From contig JAFXZT010000118.1 of NCBI GenBank assembly GCA_017541145.1, forward strand, positions 1 to 49,750: a DNA stretch of 49,750 nt. Reading direction: 5' to 3'. Below the pieces are notes generated by a model. That model had not been told where the DNA came from, did no database searches, and saw nothing but the letters and a program-made list of their open reading frames with translations. The position numbers and the translations under genes are program-made. The stretch is from Bacteroidales bacterium. Its GTDB lineage: Bacteria > Bacteroidota > Bacteroidia > Bacteroidales > UBA3824. Below, one piece after another: positions 29,541-37,460 of this stretch (position 1 is the first letter of the stretch; every line of letters starts with the position of its first letter).

Positions 29541-29573
29541 CAAAGTTAAGAAATAATTAACCAAATTAACAAA
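29541..29573 (-). promoter_or_regulatory. Full Bacteroidota promoter of the susC locus
   Basis: On the minus strand TTTG (29570-29573) and TAACTTTG (29541-29548) are separated by 21 bases, matching the -33/-7 consensus. The predicted leader is about 120 bases and contains a small dyad AGAAC-TATGCT-GTTCT and two copies of TGTCATTTTCTC. Confidence 0.75.
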
Positions 29574-29751
29574 TTTTTAAACTGTTTTTTTTAAAGATAA
29601 TGACATTTTATTTTTAACATCTTATCTATCAATATGGTTATGAAAATATTCCGGCGGTTTGATATCCATTTCAAGTTTGAAATTGTTTCATGAAACGTTC
29701 GATTAATTGTAGGGGCTGACCTTGTGACCGTTCGCAAACAAAAATATACAT

Positions 29752-29785
29752 AAAAAAAAGCGAACCGAAAACTAATCCGGCTCGC
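29752..29785 (-). terminator. Terminator after the GlsB-type gene
   Basis: On the minus strand GCGAGCCG / CGGTTCGC (one G-U pair) with a 10-base loop is followed by eight T. It is 35 bases past the stop. Confidence 0.8.
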
Positions 29786-29819
29786 CATTATCATCATGAA
29801 AACAAAAACTTTACAATTT

Positions 29820-30059
29820 TTATTTTGACTTTTTGAAAAGTGAAATAATCCACATCACCAAAATTGCTCCGATTGTACCGGTAACAATTGTTCCCAATGT
29901 TCCGTTACCGAAGAAATTTCCAAAAATCAATCCGCCAACTAAACTTCCAACCAAACCGTAAATGATATTCATGAGGATACCATTGCCTGATCTTTTGAAA
30001 ATTGTGCCAGCCAACCAGCCGATAAAACAGCCGATTAACAATGTAATAATCAAACTCAT
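29820..30059 (-). CDS. GlsB/YeaQ/YmgE-family small membrane protein
   Basis: 79 residues, the usual length. Three glycine-rich membrane segments are visible (IITLLIGCFIGWLAGTIF, NIIYGLVGSLVGGLIFGNFFG, GTLGTIVTGTIGAILVMWII) and the order matches the transglycosylase-associated family. Members are linked to stress responses, and their biochemical role is unknown. It follows ychF by 38 bases on the same strand. Confidence 0.9.
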   Translation of the reverse strand: MSLIITLLIGCFIGWLAGTIFKRSGNGILMNIIYGLVGSLVGGLIFGNFFGNGTLGTIVTGTIGAILVMWIISLFKKSK

Positions 30060-30097
30060 AATATTAAAATTTTTAAAAGTTAAACAAATAGTATAAT

Positions 30098-31198
30098 TTA
30101 TACGTTGAATCTAAAATGCATAATATCACCATCTTGAACAACGTAATCTTTGCCTTCGATGTGGATTTTTCCGGCTTCGCGGCATGCTGCTTCCGAACCG
30201 TATTTGATATAATCTTCCATCTTGATTACTTCGGCTTTGATGAAACCTTTTTCAAAATCGGAGTGAATTACGCCGGCTGCCTGAGGTGCAAGTGCGCCTT
30301 TGTGGAATGTCCACGCCTTTGATTCTTTAGGTCCTGATGTGAAAAATGTTTCAAGTCCAAGAATATGATAAGCAGAACGGATAAGTTTTACAACGCCGGA
30401 TTCTGTTAATCCTAAATCATCAAGAAACATCTTGCGGTCGTCGTAAGATTCCATTTCAGCAATTTCTTCTTCGGTTTTTGCAGCAATTACAAGAATTTCA
30501 GCACCTTCGTCTTTTGTTGCCTCACGTACTGCATCTACGTATTTGTTGCCTTTCAGTACAGATTTTTCGTCAACATTGCAAACATACATCACAGGTTTGC
30601 TTGTTAACAAAAACAATTGTTTAGCAGCTTCGGCTTCGGTTTCTGAAAGTTCTACAGAACGTGCAGATTTACCTTGCTCAAGAGCAGCTTTTATTTTGTC
30701 CATAACAGTTACGAGCAAAGCAGCATCTTTGTCTTTGGATGTTTTTGCAATTTTTTCTGTTTTGGCATATCTCTGTTCTATAGTTTCAAGGTCTTTGATC
30801 TGAAGTTCAGCATCAATTATTTCTTTGTCTCTCACGGGGTTAACAGAACCGTCAACGTGAGTTACATTTTCATCATCGAAACAGCGCAATACATGTATAA
30901 TAGCATCAGTTTCGCGGATGTTAGCCAAAAATTTGTTTCCAAGACCTTCGCCTTTGCTTGCACCTTTTACCAATCCGGCGATGTCTACAATTTCTACAGT
31001 AGCCGGAACTACTTGTGCCGGATGATCTATTTTTTCAAGTTCTATAAGTCTGTCGTCCGGTACTGATACTACTCCGACATTCGGTTCTATAGTACAGAAC
31101 GGAAAATTTGCAGCTTGCGCTTTTGCACTTGATAAACAATTGAAAAGTGTGGATTTACCAACATTTGGCAATCCTACGATTCCGCATTGAAGTCCCAT
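30098..31198 (-). CDS. ychF: YchF/OLA1-family ribosome-associated ATPase
   Basis: 366 residues, full length. It has the P-loop [12 protein letters not shown] at residues 8-19, the G2/G3 regions ([35 protein letters not shown]), NVDE in place of NKxD, a coiled-coil insert, and a C-terminal TGS domain ending IMHFRFNV. NxxE in place of NKxD is the family reason for using ATP instead of GTP. The protein acts on translation and stress control. It begins 3 bases after the stop of the YfhO-like gene, so the two are co-transcribed. Confidence 0.96.
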   Translation of the reverse strand: MGLQCGIVGLPNVGKSTLFNCLSSAKAQAANFPFCTIEPNVGVVSVPDDRLIELEKIDHPAQVVPATVEIVDIAGLVKGASKGEGLGNKFLANIRETDAIIHVLRCFDDENVTHVDGSVNPVRDKEIIDAELQIKDLETIEQRYAKTEKIAKTSKDKDAALLVTVMDKIKAALEQGKSARSVELSETEAEAAKQLFLLTSKPVMYVCNVDEKSVLKGNKYVDAVREATKDEGAEILVIAAKTEEEIAEMESYDDRKMFLDDLGLTESGVVKLIRSAYHILGLETFFTSGPKESKAWTFHKGALAPQAAGVIHSDFEKGFIKAEVIKMEDYIKYGSEAACREAGKIHIEGKDYVVQDGDIMHFRFNV

Positions 31199-31201
31199 TT
31201 T

Positions 31202-33739
31202 CTATTTCTCTATCTGTTTTTTTTCTTTAAACTTATAACTATATATTTTGTACCAATACAATCCTAATGTCAACAAAAGTATCAACGACGCAATTGCTGC
31301 AATAAATGAGCCGACTTTTACTGAAGTTGGTGCAAATCTGAATTCAATTGTGTGTTGTCCTTGCGGTACTACAAGTGCTCTCAAGATATAATCGGCACAT
31401 ACATGCGATACTTCTTTGCCGTCGATGTATGCTGTCCATCCTTTAGGATAATAGATTTCTGAGAACACTGCCAAACGGTCTCTGTAGGCAAGTGCATTGT
31501 ATTTTATATAATTAGGTTTGTAATCTACCAACGAAATTACGCTGGAATCAGCAGCATAAATTTGGTCGGACGGTAGTGTTTTTACAAAATCTGAATATTG
31601 ATTTTTGTTGATAATTGCTGTCTGTCTGAGATCGTCTTTTCTCAACGCTCCGATTTCTTGGTCAGCAGTTTCTACAAGATTGAATTTATTTACAAACCAT
31701 GCATTTCCGTATGAATGAATATTAATAATAGGAAGTTGTGCAGGGTTTACAATTATAAATTTGGTATTCAACATGTTGATTGCCGAACTGCTTGTAATAA
31801 AATCAGAAAGTTTTTCCGGTTGTTGTTGAGCAAGCATTCTGCTGTACTGAATTGTAGGAGCAAGCAATGTATCAATAAATTCTTGGTATCTGCGCATTTT
31901 AGCACCGTGATATCCGCCGATTGATTTGTGGAAATACGGTGTAATACCATCGTTGAAAACATTTGCCGAAAGATTCAAGACTCTGAAATCCGGGTCGGTA
32001 TCTTTCAAGATAAATTCGTCTGCTACAGATGGTTTGAATATATTGTTGTTGATATTAGAAACCGATTTGTAATCATTTGCACTGAGGTATCTTACGTCTA
32101 CTGTCCAAAGATCGAAACCGATAAGAATACCAAGAACTATCAATCTTGCAGTATTACTCATTTTTACAGCCTGACTGATAAACAAAAATCCGGCTGCGAT
32201 AAATATAAATAAGAAAGATCTCCAAGCATCGCTTTTCATGATTGATTGTCTTGCGTCTACAAGACCGTCGCTCAATGCTGAATATTGAGAAGACATCTGC
32301 GGATTTTCTCTAATCATACTTGCAATACCCTCGGATTCTGCGCTTGAAAGGAACGAACCGGCAAGCGACGGTATCAAGATGAACAACAAACAAATACCTG
32401 CTGTAATTCCTGTAGCCCACAACAATGATTTACGTTCTTTTTCAATAATTTCAGGTTTATCAGAAATTACTTTTAAAGTAATCATCGCAAGGAACGGTAT
32501 TGCTACTTGCGCAATTACCAACGCCATCGATGGTGAACGGAATTTGTTGTACATCGGGAAATAATCGAAAAGAAAATCAGTTATAACACCGAAATTCTTA
32601 CCCCAAGCCATTACAAGTGAAGCTATTGTAGCTGCCAACAACCACCATTTTACCGGATTTTTTACTATAAACAATCCCAATACAAAGAGGAATATTATAA
32701 CAGCACCGATATAAACCGGACCCGAAGTAAACGGTTGGTCACCCCAATAACGGCTCTGATCGCTAACTACTTGTGCGATATTTTGATCTTTAATAGATTT
32801 CAACGCGTTTTCATCACGACCGATTTGTGCAGATGCACCACCTTTAAGATCCGGAATCAAGAGGTTGAAACTTTCTACTTTTCCGTAAGACCAAGCTAAT
32901 GCATAATCTTTGTCAAGACCTGTAGAAACCGAACTTTTGGATGTAAGTTCTGATTGCGAACGTGTAGAATATTTACTGTATTCGTAAGTTGTCCAAAGGT
33001 TTGTGATATTCGGCAAAACTGCAAAAACAATTGCAATAGCAGCAAAAGCCGATGCCTTGCCAAAAGTTTTCAACCATTCAGGATTATCTTGTTTGGTACG
33101 GTAATACAAAACAAATTTGTAAATAACATAAAGACCGCACATAATAGCGAGGTAATAGAGAATCTGAGTGTGGTTGCACGCAATCTCGATACCGAGCGAA
33201 AATGCCAAGATAAAAAATCCCGGAATATATTTTCTATTGAAACAATAGATAGTACCGGCAAGTACGGGAGCCATGTATGCTATTGCGTAACATTTTGTAA
33301 TATGACCGGCTGCAATAATTATAATATTGTAGCTCGACAACGCAAACGCCAATGCGCCTATCACTGCAATGCCTTTTTTGAAATCAAGACTGATAAGCAA
33401 TACATAGAAACCCAAAAGATATGCAAAGAACACTGCCATAGTAGAATACGGCAAGAAAAGATGTAAAAATCTCTGCAACATCAAATGGATGTTGAAATTT
33501 TCCGGCGATTTGATTTGATACGCCGGCATTCCGCCAAACATCGAATTTGTCCAAGCAGAATACTCACCAGACTGACTTTCATACTGATTGATTTCATGCG
33601 CCATGCCCTCCGCATGGATATTATCCATCTGAGCCAAAGACTGACCGTCTAACTCAGGGTAAAAGTAAACGACACTTATTAATATAAATGCCAAAACAAC
33701 GATAATGTGGGGAACAAACTCCCTAAATTTCTCTTTCAT
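31202..33739 (-). CDS. YfhO-like multi-pass membrane protein
   Basis: 845 residues. About a dozen membrane helices fill residues 10-540 and the last helix is near 815-835. The extracytoplasmic C-terminal region carries the YfhO-family pattern (AVFSEIYYPKGWTAYIDGKEV, then HTIEFRFAPTSVKVG before the final helix). YfhO proteins are GT-C-fold relatives thought to move sugars onto lipids or teichoic acids in Firmicutes; in Bacteroidota the substrate is not known. It leads a leftward transcript with ychF and is divergent from the HAD gene. Confidence 0.85.
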   Translation of the reverse strand: MKEKFREFVPHIIVVLAFILISVVYFYPELDGQSLAQMDNIHAEGMAHEINQYESQSGEYSAWTNSMFGGMPAYQIKSPENFNIHLMLQRFLHLFLPYSTMAVFFAYLLGFYVLLISLDFKKGIAVIGALAFALSSYNIIIIAAGHITKCYAIAYMAPVLAGTIYCFNRKYIPGFFILAFSLGIEIACNHTQILYYLAIMCGLYVIYKFVLYYRTKQDNPEWLKTFGKASAFAAIAIVFAVLPNITNLWTTYEYSKYSTRSQSELTSKSSVSTGLDKDYALAWSYGKVESFNLLIPDLKGGASAQIGRDENALKSIKDQNIAQVVSDQSRYWGDQPFTSGPVYIGAVIIFLFVLGLFIVKNPVKWWLLAATIASLVMAWGKNFGVITDFLFDYFPMYNKFRSPSMALVIAQVAIPFLAMITLKVISDKPEIIEKERKSLLWATGITAGICLLFILIPSLAGSFLSSAESEGIASMIRENPQMSSQYSALSDGLVDARQSIMKSDAWRSFLFIFIAAGFLFISQAVKMSNTARLIVLGILIGFDLWTVDVRYLSANDYKSVSNINNNIFKPSVADEFILKDTDPDFRVLNLSANVFNDGITPYFHKSIGGYHGAKMRRYQEFIDTLLAPTIQYSRMLAQQQPEKLSDFITSSSAINMLNTKFIIVNPAQLPIINIHSYGNAWFVNKFNLVETADQEIGALRKDDLRQTAIINKNQYSDFVKTLPSDQIYAADSSVISLVDYKPNYIKYNALAYRDRLAVFSEIYYPKGWTAYIDGKEVSHVCADYILRALVVPQGQHTIEFRFAPTSVKVGSFIAAIASLILLLTLGLYWYKIYSYKFKEKKQIEK

Positions 33740-33791
33740 ATTAATTTTCAGATAATTAGCTCAAATTAGTAAGCGAGCGTTAAAAACACCG

Positions 33792-33799
33792 CAAAGCTA
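33792..33799 (-). promoter_or_regulatory. -7 box upstream of the YfhO-like gene
   Basis: Minus strand TAGCTTTG matches TAnnTTTG, 53 bases before the ATG. Confidence 0.4.
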
Positions 33800-33854
33800 T
33801 TAAAAAATTATTAAAAAAAAAATAAAAAAAACATTGAAGTAAGATTTAATTTTT

Positions 33855-33862
33855 TACATTTG
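33855..33862 (+). promoter_or_regulatory. -7 box upstream of the HAD gene
   Basis: TACATTTG followed by C matches the consensus. A TTG at 33834-33836 is a weak -33. The leader would be about 17 bases. Confidence 0.45.
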
Positions 33863-33885
33863 CATTTATAAAAATTTCAACTTTT

Positions 33886-34533
33886 ATGAGACTACCTAAA
33901 GTAATATTTTTAGACTTTGACGGAGTAATATGCGAAAGCTGCGAAATTAAGAATCAAGCTTATTACAATTCGTACATCAAATTCGGCCCTGAGATAGCTC
34001 AAAAAGCATTGGATTATCATTTGATGCATGGCGGCGTTTCAAGAGTAAAACTATTTCCGATACTGCACAAGATGTATTTAGGTCGTGAAATCACAAAAGA
34101 AGAACACGAAGAGATGTGTAAAAATTTCACTTCCATGGTGGAAGAAAATGTTGTAAAAGCAGAACTTACCAAAGGATGCGAACAGTTTTTGGCAAAATAT
34201 TGCGATCAAATATTGTTTTTTGTTTCTTCCGGCACACCTCAGGACGAGATGAGACGAATTGTTGAGAAAAAACATCTCAACAAATATTTCAAAAGCGTAC
34301 TCGGCTCACCTGATACCAAAGAAACACATATTAATAAGGTGTTGTCAGAATACAACATCTCAAAAGAAGACGCACTATTTATAGGCGATGCCACAACAGA
34401 CCGCGATGCAGCAAAAAATACGGGTATACATTTTATTGCAAGATTGTCGCAAGATTCAATACTTCAGAAAGAAAAGTTTACTATAAATGACTTTACAGAA
34501 ATAGAAAAAACGTTAAAATTGATATTTTGCTGA
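33886..34533 (+). CDS. HAD-superfamily hydrolase
   Basis: 215 residues. Motif I is FLDFDGVICES at residues 8-18 with nucleophile DxD, motif II is the serine in FFVSSGTP, motif III a lysine near VLGSPDTKETHINKVL, and motif IV IGDATTDRDAAKNTG. A helical cap sits between motifs I and II, as in the phosphoglycolate phosphatase/beta-phosphoglucomutase group. It should be a cytoplasmic phosphatase or mutase of unknown substrate. It stands alone, divergent from the YfhO-like gene. Confidence 0.88.
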   Translation: MRLPKVIFLDFDGVICESCEIKNQAYYNSYIKFGPEIAQKALDYHLMHGGVSRVKLFPILHKMYLGREITKEEHEEMCKNFTSMVEENVVKAELTKGCEQFLAKYCDQILFFVSSGTPQDEMRRIVEKKHLNKYFKSVLGSPDTKETHINKVLSEYNISKEDALFIGDATTDRDAAKNTGIHFIARLSQDSILQKEKFTINDFTEIEKTLKLIFC

Positions 34534-34668
34534 TGTATATTGCAATAAAGTCGAAAAATGTTAACAGAACGATGTAATATTGGTATACTTTTTGTCAAAA
34601 TTTCGGGATAGATAAAGCATTAGTTTGCAAAAAATAAATAACAGTAATTTTTAAAATTTTTGAACATT

Positions 34669-34869
34669 ATGGAGAACACAATCAGAGTTGAAAGAGCTAA
34701 GAAAAAAATCACTCAAGCAGAATTAGCAGAAAGAGTGGATGTTTCAAGACAAACAATTCATGCTATTGAAACCGGCAAATTCACTCCAAATACAGTTTTG
34801 GCACTCAAGATTGCAAGATATTTCAAAGTACAATTAGAAGATATCTTCAAACTCGAAGAAAACGACTAA
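34669..34869 (+). CDS. Small XRE-type (Cro/CI helix-turn-helix) regulator
   Basis: 66 residues from the ATG at 34669; the frame also has a TTG at 34660 but the ATG gives the usual MENTIRVERAKKKITQAELA beginning. The whole protein is one HTH_3 domain with recognition helix SRQTIHAIETGKFTP and the ending ARYFKVQLEDIFKLEEND. This YgzD-like class usually controls a nearby membrane-protein gene, but none is adjacent here. The gene has its own upstream spacer of 135 bases and a terminator downstream. Confidence 0.9.
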   Translation: MENTIRVERAKKKITQAELAERVDVSRQTIHAIETGKFTPNTVLALKIARYFKVQLEDIFKLEEND

Positions 34870-34953
34870 TTCTATAATTAGCTGATTTTTTCTAAGAAAA
34901 AAAATAAAAAATCACATAGACTTAAATCAAAGTCGGGATTATTGTTTTTTATC

Positions 34954-34991
34954 AAACGTCCTGCAATTTTAAATATTGTAGGACGTTTTTG
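34954..34991 (+). terminator. Terminator after the XRE regulator
   Basis: A 13-bp stem AACGTCCTGCAAT / ATTGTAGGACGTT (one G-U pair) with a 6-base loop is followed by a T run. Confidence 0.85.
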
Positions 34992-35018
34992 TTGTATCTG
35001 TATGTTAACATCTTAATT

Positions 35019-35528
35019 ATGAAAAATATTATAATACTAATAATAGCCTTACTCGGACTAAGCGCATGTTTCAGAACCAAAACCGATATTGAAGAAGAAC
35101 ACGAAAAACAACGTATCAAAGATTCGATACATGCCGATTCTGTCAACAAAAAACGCAACACACCGGATACCACAATCGCAACTTTCAAACGTACAATGCG
35201 TTGCGACGGAAAACTGATGGTAACATTCGACCGTGTAAAAGTACTTTCCGGCAACGATGCGGCAGAATACGCCATTCGACACAAGAGATTCGGAAACAAT
35301 CTTAATGTAGTTGTAAATCACGAAGTAACATTGGAAACTCTCCCGATGGACGAAAGAGCATTGGTATATTTGAAACAAGAACATAAAAATCCTCAAGATA
35401 CCACACAAATAGAATACACTTACGAACAAAAAAATTACGAAGCCGTGGAAGGTTTGATGTACGAAACTGTAATCGAAATAATAATTTTGCATAGAAGTAT
35501 AATCTACCTAAAGCAACGGGAATTGTAA
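35019..35528 (+). CDS. Hypothetical lipoprotein
   Basis: 169 residues from the ATG at 35019, which gives a compact lipoprotein signal MKNIIILIIALLGLSAC with lipobox LSAC; the longer frame from 34989 overlaps the preceding terminator. The mature part starts with a highly charged linker (TDIEEEHEKQRIKDSIHAD) and then has a small mixed alpha/beta region. No family recognised. It lies 90 bases before the sigma-54 activator gene, which has its own -7 box. Confidence 0.6.
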   Translation: MKNIIILIIALLGLSACFRTKTDIEEEHEKQRIKDSIHADSVNKKRNTPDTTIATFKRTMRCDGKLMVTFDRVKVLSGNDAAEYAIRHKRFGNNLNVVVNHEVTLETLPMDERALVYLKQEHKNPQDTTQIEYTYEQKNYEAVEGLMYETVIEIIILHRSIIYLKQREL

Positions 35529-35583
35529 TTCTAATTTTTTTTTCAAAATATTTTATTTATATTCGAATAATTGATTATTTTTG

Positions 35584-35591
35584 TACCTTTG
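35584..35591 (+). promoter_or_regulatory. -7 box upstream of the sigma-54 activator-lptE genes
   Basis: TACCTTTG, a full match to TAnnTTTG, 27 bases before the ATG. No clean -33 TTTG at 19-21 bases. Confidence 0.5.
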
Positions 35592-35617
35592 AAAAATAGC
35601 ATAATCAGATATTTATA

Positions 35618-36877
35618 ATGGAACTACAGAGCATTAAGCAGCGATTTGGAATTATCGGCAACAACGATGAGCTCAACAGAGCTTTGGACATCGCAATGCA
35701 AGTTGCTCCTACCGACATCTCAGTGCTAGTAATCGGTGAATCAGGCGCGGGCAAAGAGCATATCCCGCAAGTGATTCATGCAATGAGTGCAAGAAAACAC
35801 GGTCCGTATATAGCAGTAAACTGCGGTGCAATACCGGAAGGAACTATCGACAGCGAACTGTTCGGACACGAAAAAGGCTCATTTACCAGTGCCAACGAGA
35901 TGCGAAAAGGATATTTTGAAGTGGCTGACCACGGCACAATATTCCTTGACGAAGTGGCAGAATTGCCGCTCAGCACTCAGGTAAGGCTTCTGAGAATTTT
36001 GGAAAGCAAGGAATTTATGAAAGTAGGCTCCAGCAAAGTTCAGAAAACAGACGTAAGAGTAGTAGCGGCTACAAATGTTAACGTAGCAAAAGCCGTAAAA
36101 GAAGGCAAATTTCGCGAAGACTTGTATTACCGTTTGAATTCTGTACAAATAAATATCCCGCCTTTGAGAAACAGAGGCAACGATATCATATTGCTGTTCA
36201 GAAAGTTTGCAGCAGATTTTGCAGACAAATACCAAATGCCGACTGTTAGACTTGAGGAATCGGCTCAATCTGTACTCCTCTCCTACCGATGGCCGGGAAA
36301 TGTAAGACAACTGCGAAATGTTACTGAACAGATTTCAATCATAGAAGAGCAAAGGTCGGTTACAGGTGAAATTATAAAAAAATATCTTCCTGATTTTCAA
36401 GAAGAAAAGCATCCGGCAATTTATACCGAAGAACCTAAACATATCGACAACACTCCGGCTAATACGCCAAACGATTGGAAAGCAGAAAGAGAGTTGCTCT
36501 ACAAAGTATTGCTCGATATGAAAAACGATATCGCCGCCATGAGAAAAGATATACAACAATTGCTCAACGGCGGAATTGTAGCTCAGGAACCAAAAACAAG
36601 AACTGCTTATTTCAACGAAACCGATGAATACGGCAATGGTACAATTATTCATACCAATACCGATATACATCATAATTCGGAGCTTCATGACAACAACAAT
36701 GTGATTGATACTGAAGAATATGTGGAAGACAACCTCTCGCTCATGGATTCGGAATACACATTGATAAAAAAGGCTCTGGAAAAACACAACGGAAAACGCA
36801 AAGCCGCCGCTCAGGAACTCGGTATTTCTGAACGAACTTTGTACAGAAAACTAAAAGAATATAATCTCAGCAAATGA
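35618..36877 (+). CDS. Sigma-54-type AAA+ transcriptional activator with altered GAFTGA loop
   Basis: 419 residues. There is no receiver domain. The AAA+ domain begins almost at once, with Walker A GESGAGKE at residues 40-47, Walker B TIFLDE at 107-112 and the arginine-finger region FREDLYYRLN near residue 170. The C-terminal Fis-type HTH is KRKAAAQELGISERTLYRKLKEYN. The sigma-54-contacting loop GAFTGA reads GSFTSA at residues 87-92: the threonine is kept but two positions are changed. A long linker (residues 255-370) rich in Asn/Asp/His joins the domains. The stop overlaps the lptE start (ATGA). This gene pair is conserved in Bacteroidota. Confidence 0.9.
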   Translation: MELQSIKQRFGIIGNNDELNRALDIAMQVAPTDISVLVIGESGAGKEHIPQVIHAMSARKHGPYIAVNCGAIPEGTIDSELFGHEKGSFTSANEMRKGYFEVADHGTIFLDEVAELPLSTQVRLLRILESKEFMKVGSSKVQKTDVRVVAATNVNVAKAVKEGKFREDLYYRLNSVQINIPPLRNRGNDIILLFRKFAADFADKYQMPTVRLEESAQSVLLSYRWPGNVRQLRNVTEQISIIEEQRSVTGEIIKKYLPDFQEEKHPAIYTEEPKHIDNTPANTPNDWKAERELLYKVLLDMKNDIAAMRKDIQQLLNGGIVAQEPKTRTAYFNETDEYGNGTIIHTNTDIHHNSELHDNNNVIDTEEYVEDNLSLMDSEYTLIKKALEKHNGKRKAAAQELGISERTLYRKLKEYNLSK

Positions 36878-37383
36878 AAAAACTGAAGTTATACACCTTA
36901 TTATTATTGATGACGTTTATGACTTTGGCTCAGTCTTGCGGCATTTACTCATTTACGGGAGCATCGTACGGTACAGCAAAAACTGTAAGTATCGATTACT
37001 TTCAAAACCGTTCGACTTACGTAAATGCATCTCTCAGTAATACAATTACCGAGAATCTCAAAGACAAATTTATGAGTCAGACTCCGCTAACATTGATAAA
37101 ATCAGGTGGCGACCTTCATTTTGAAGGTACAATTACCGGATACACAATTACAGCGGTAGGTATCAAATCGGGAGAAACTGCAAGTTACAACCGTTTGACT
37201 ATCAAACTGAAAGTAATTTTTACAAACGAAACAGCTCCCGAAAACGATTTCAGCAAAGAGTATTCGAGATATGCTGATTACGATGTATCTCAATCATTTG
37301 CTACAGTGGAATCATCGCTCGTAGAAGAAATTGTAGAACAATTGATCGACGACATCTTTAATGATTCTGTTGTTAACTGGTAA
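36874..37383 (+). CDS. lptE: LPS-assembly lipoprotein LptE
   Basis: 169 residues. A signal peptide ends in the lipobox AQSC near residue 22, followed by GIYSFTGAS, the Bacteroidota LptE opening. The middle has IDYFQNRSTYVNASLSNTITENLKDKF and GGDLHFEGTITGYTI, and the end EEIVEQLIDDIFNDSVVNW. LptE plugs the LptD barrel and helps insert LPS in the outer membrane. It overlaps the activator gene by 4 bases, so the two are translationally coupled. Confidence 0.92.
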   Translation: MKKLKLYTLLLLMTFMTLAQSCGIYSFTGASYGTAKTVSIDYFQNRSTYVNASLSNTITENLKDKFMSQTPLTLIKSGGDLHFEGTITGYTITAVGIKSGETASYNRLTIKLKVIFTNETAPENDFSKEYSRYADYDVSQSFATVESSLVEEIVEQLIDDIFNDSVVNW

Positions 37384-37460
37384 CAATCAGTACAACAAAA
37401 AAATAGAATGCAACTATAAAAAACGAAATATAAGGAAATATAAACAAAAATCAACTGACT

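Larger units (their letters stand above)
29411..29819. other. 409-base gap: susC leader and promoter, repeat remnant, terminator
   Basis: From left to right on the plus strand it contains the susC leader, its promoter, a TGTAGGGGCTGACC-type repeat remnant (29706-29734) and a terminator for the GlsB-type gene. An open frame at 29591-29797 on the minus strand runs through the terminator and has no ribosome site, so it is not called. Confidence 0.65.

Noticed and set aside
29591-29797. 68-codon minus-strand frame
   Set aside because: It runs through the terminator hairpin of the GlsB-type gene and the repeat remnant, and has no recognisable content.
34660-34668. TTG as start of the XRE regulator
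   Set aside because: The ATG three codons later gives the normal family N-terminus and is the more usual start codon.
36335-36787. 150-codon minus-strand frame
   Set aside because: Antisense to the sigma-54 activator gene, no promoter or ribosome site, and low-quality composition.
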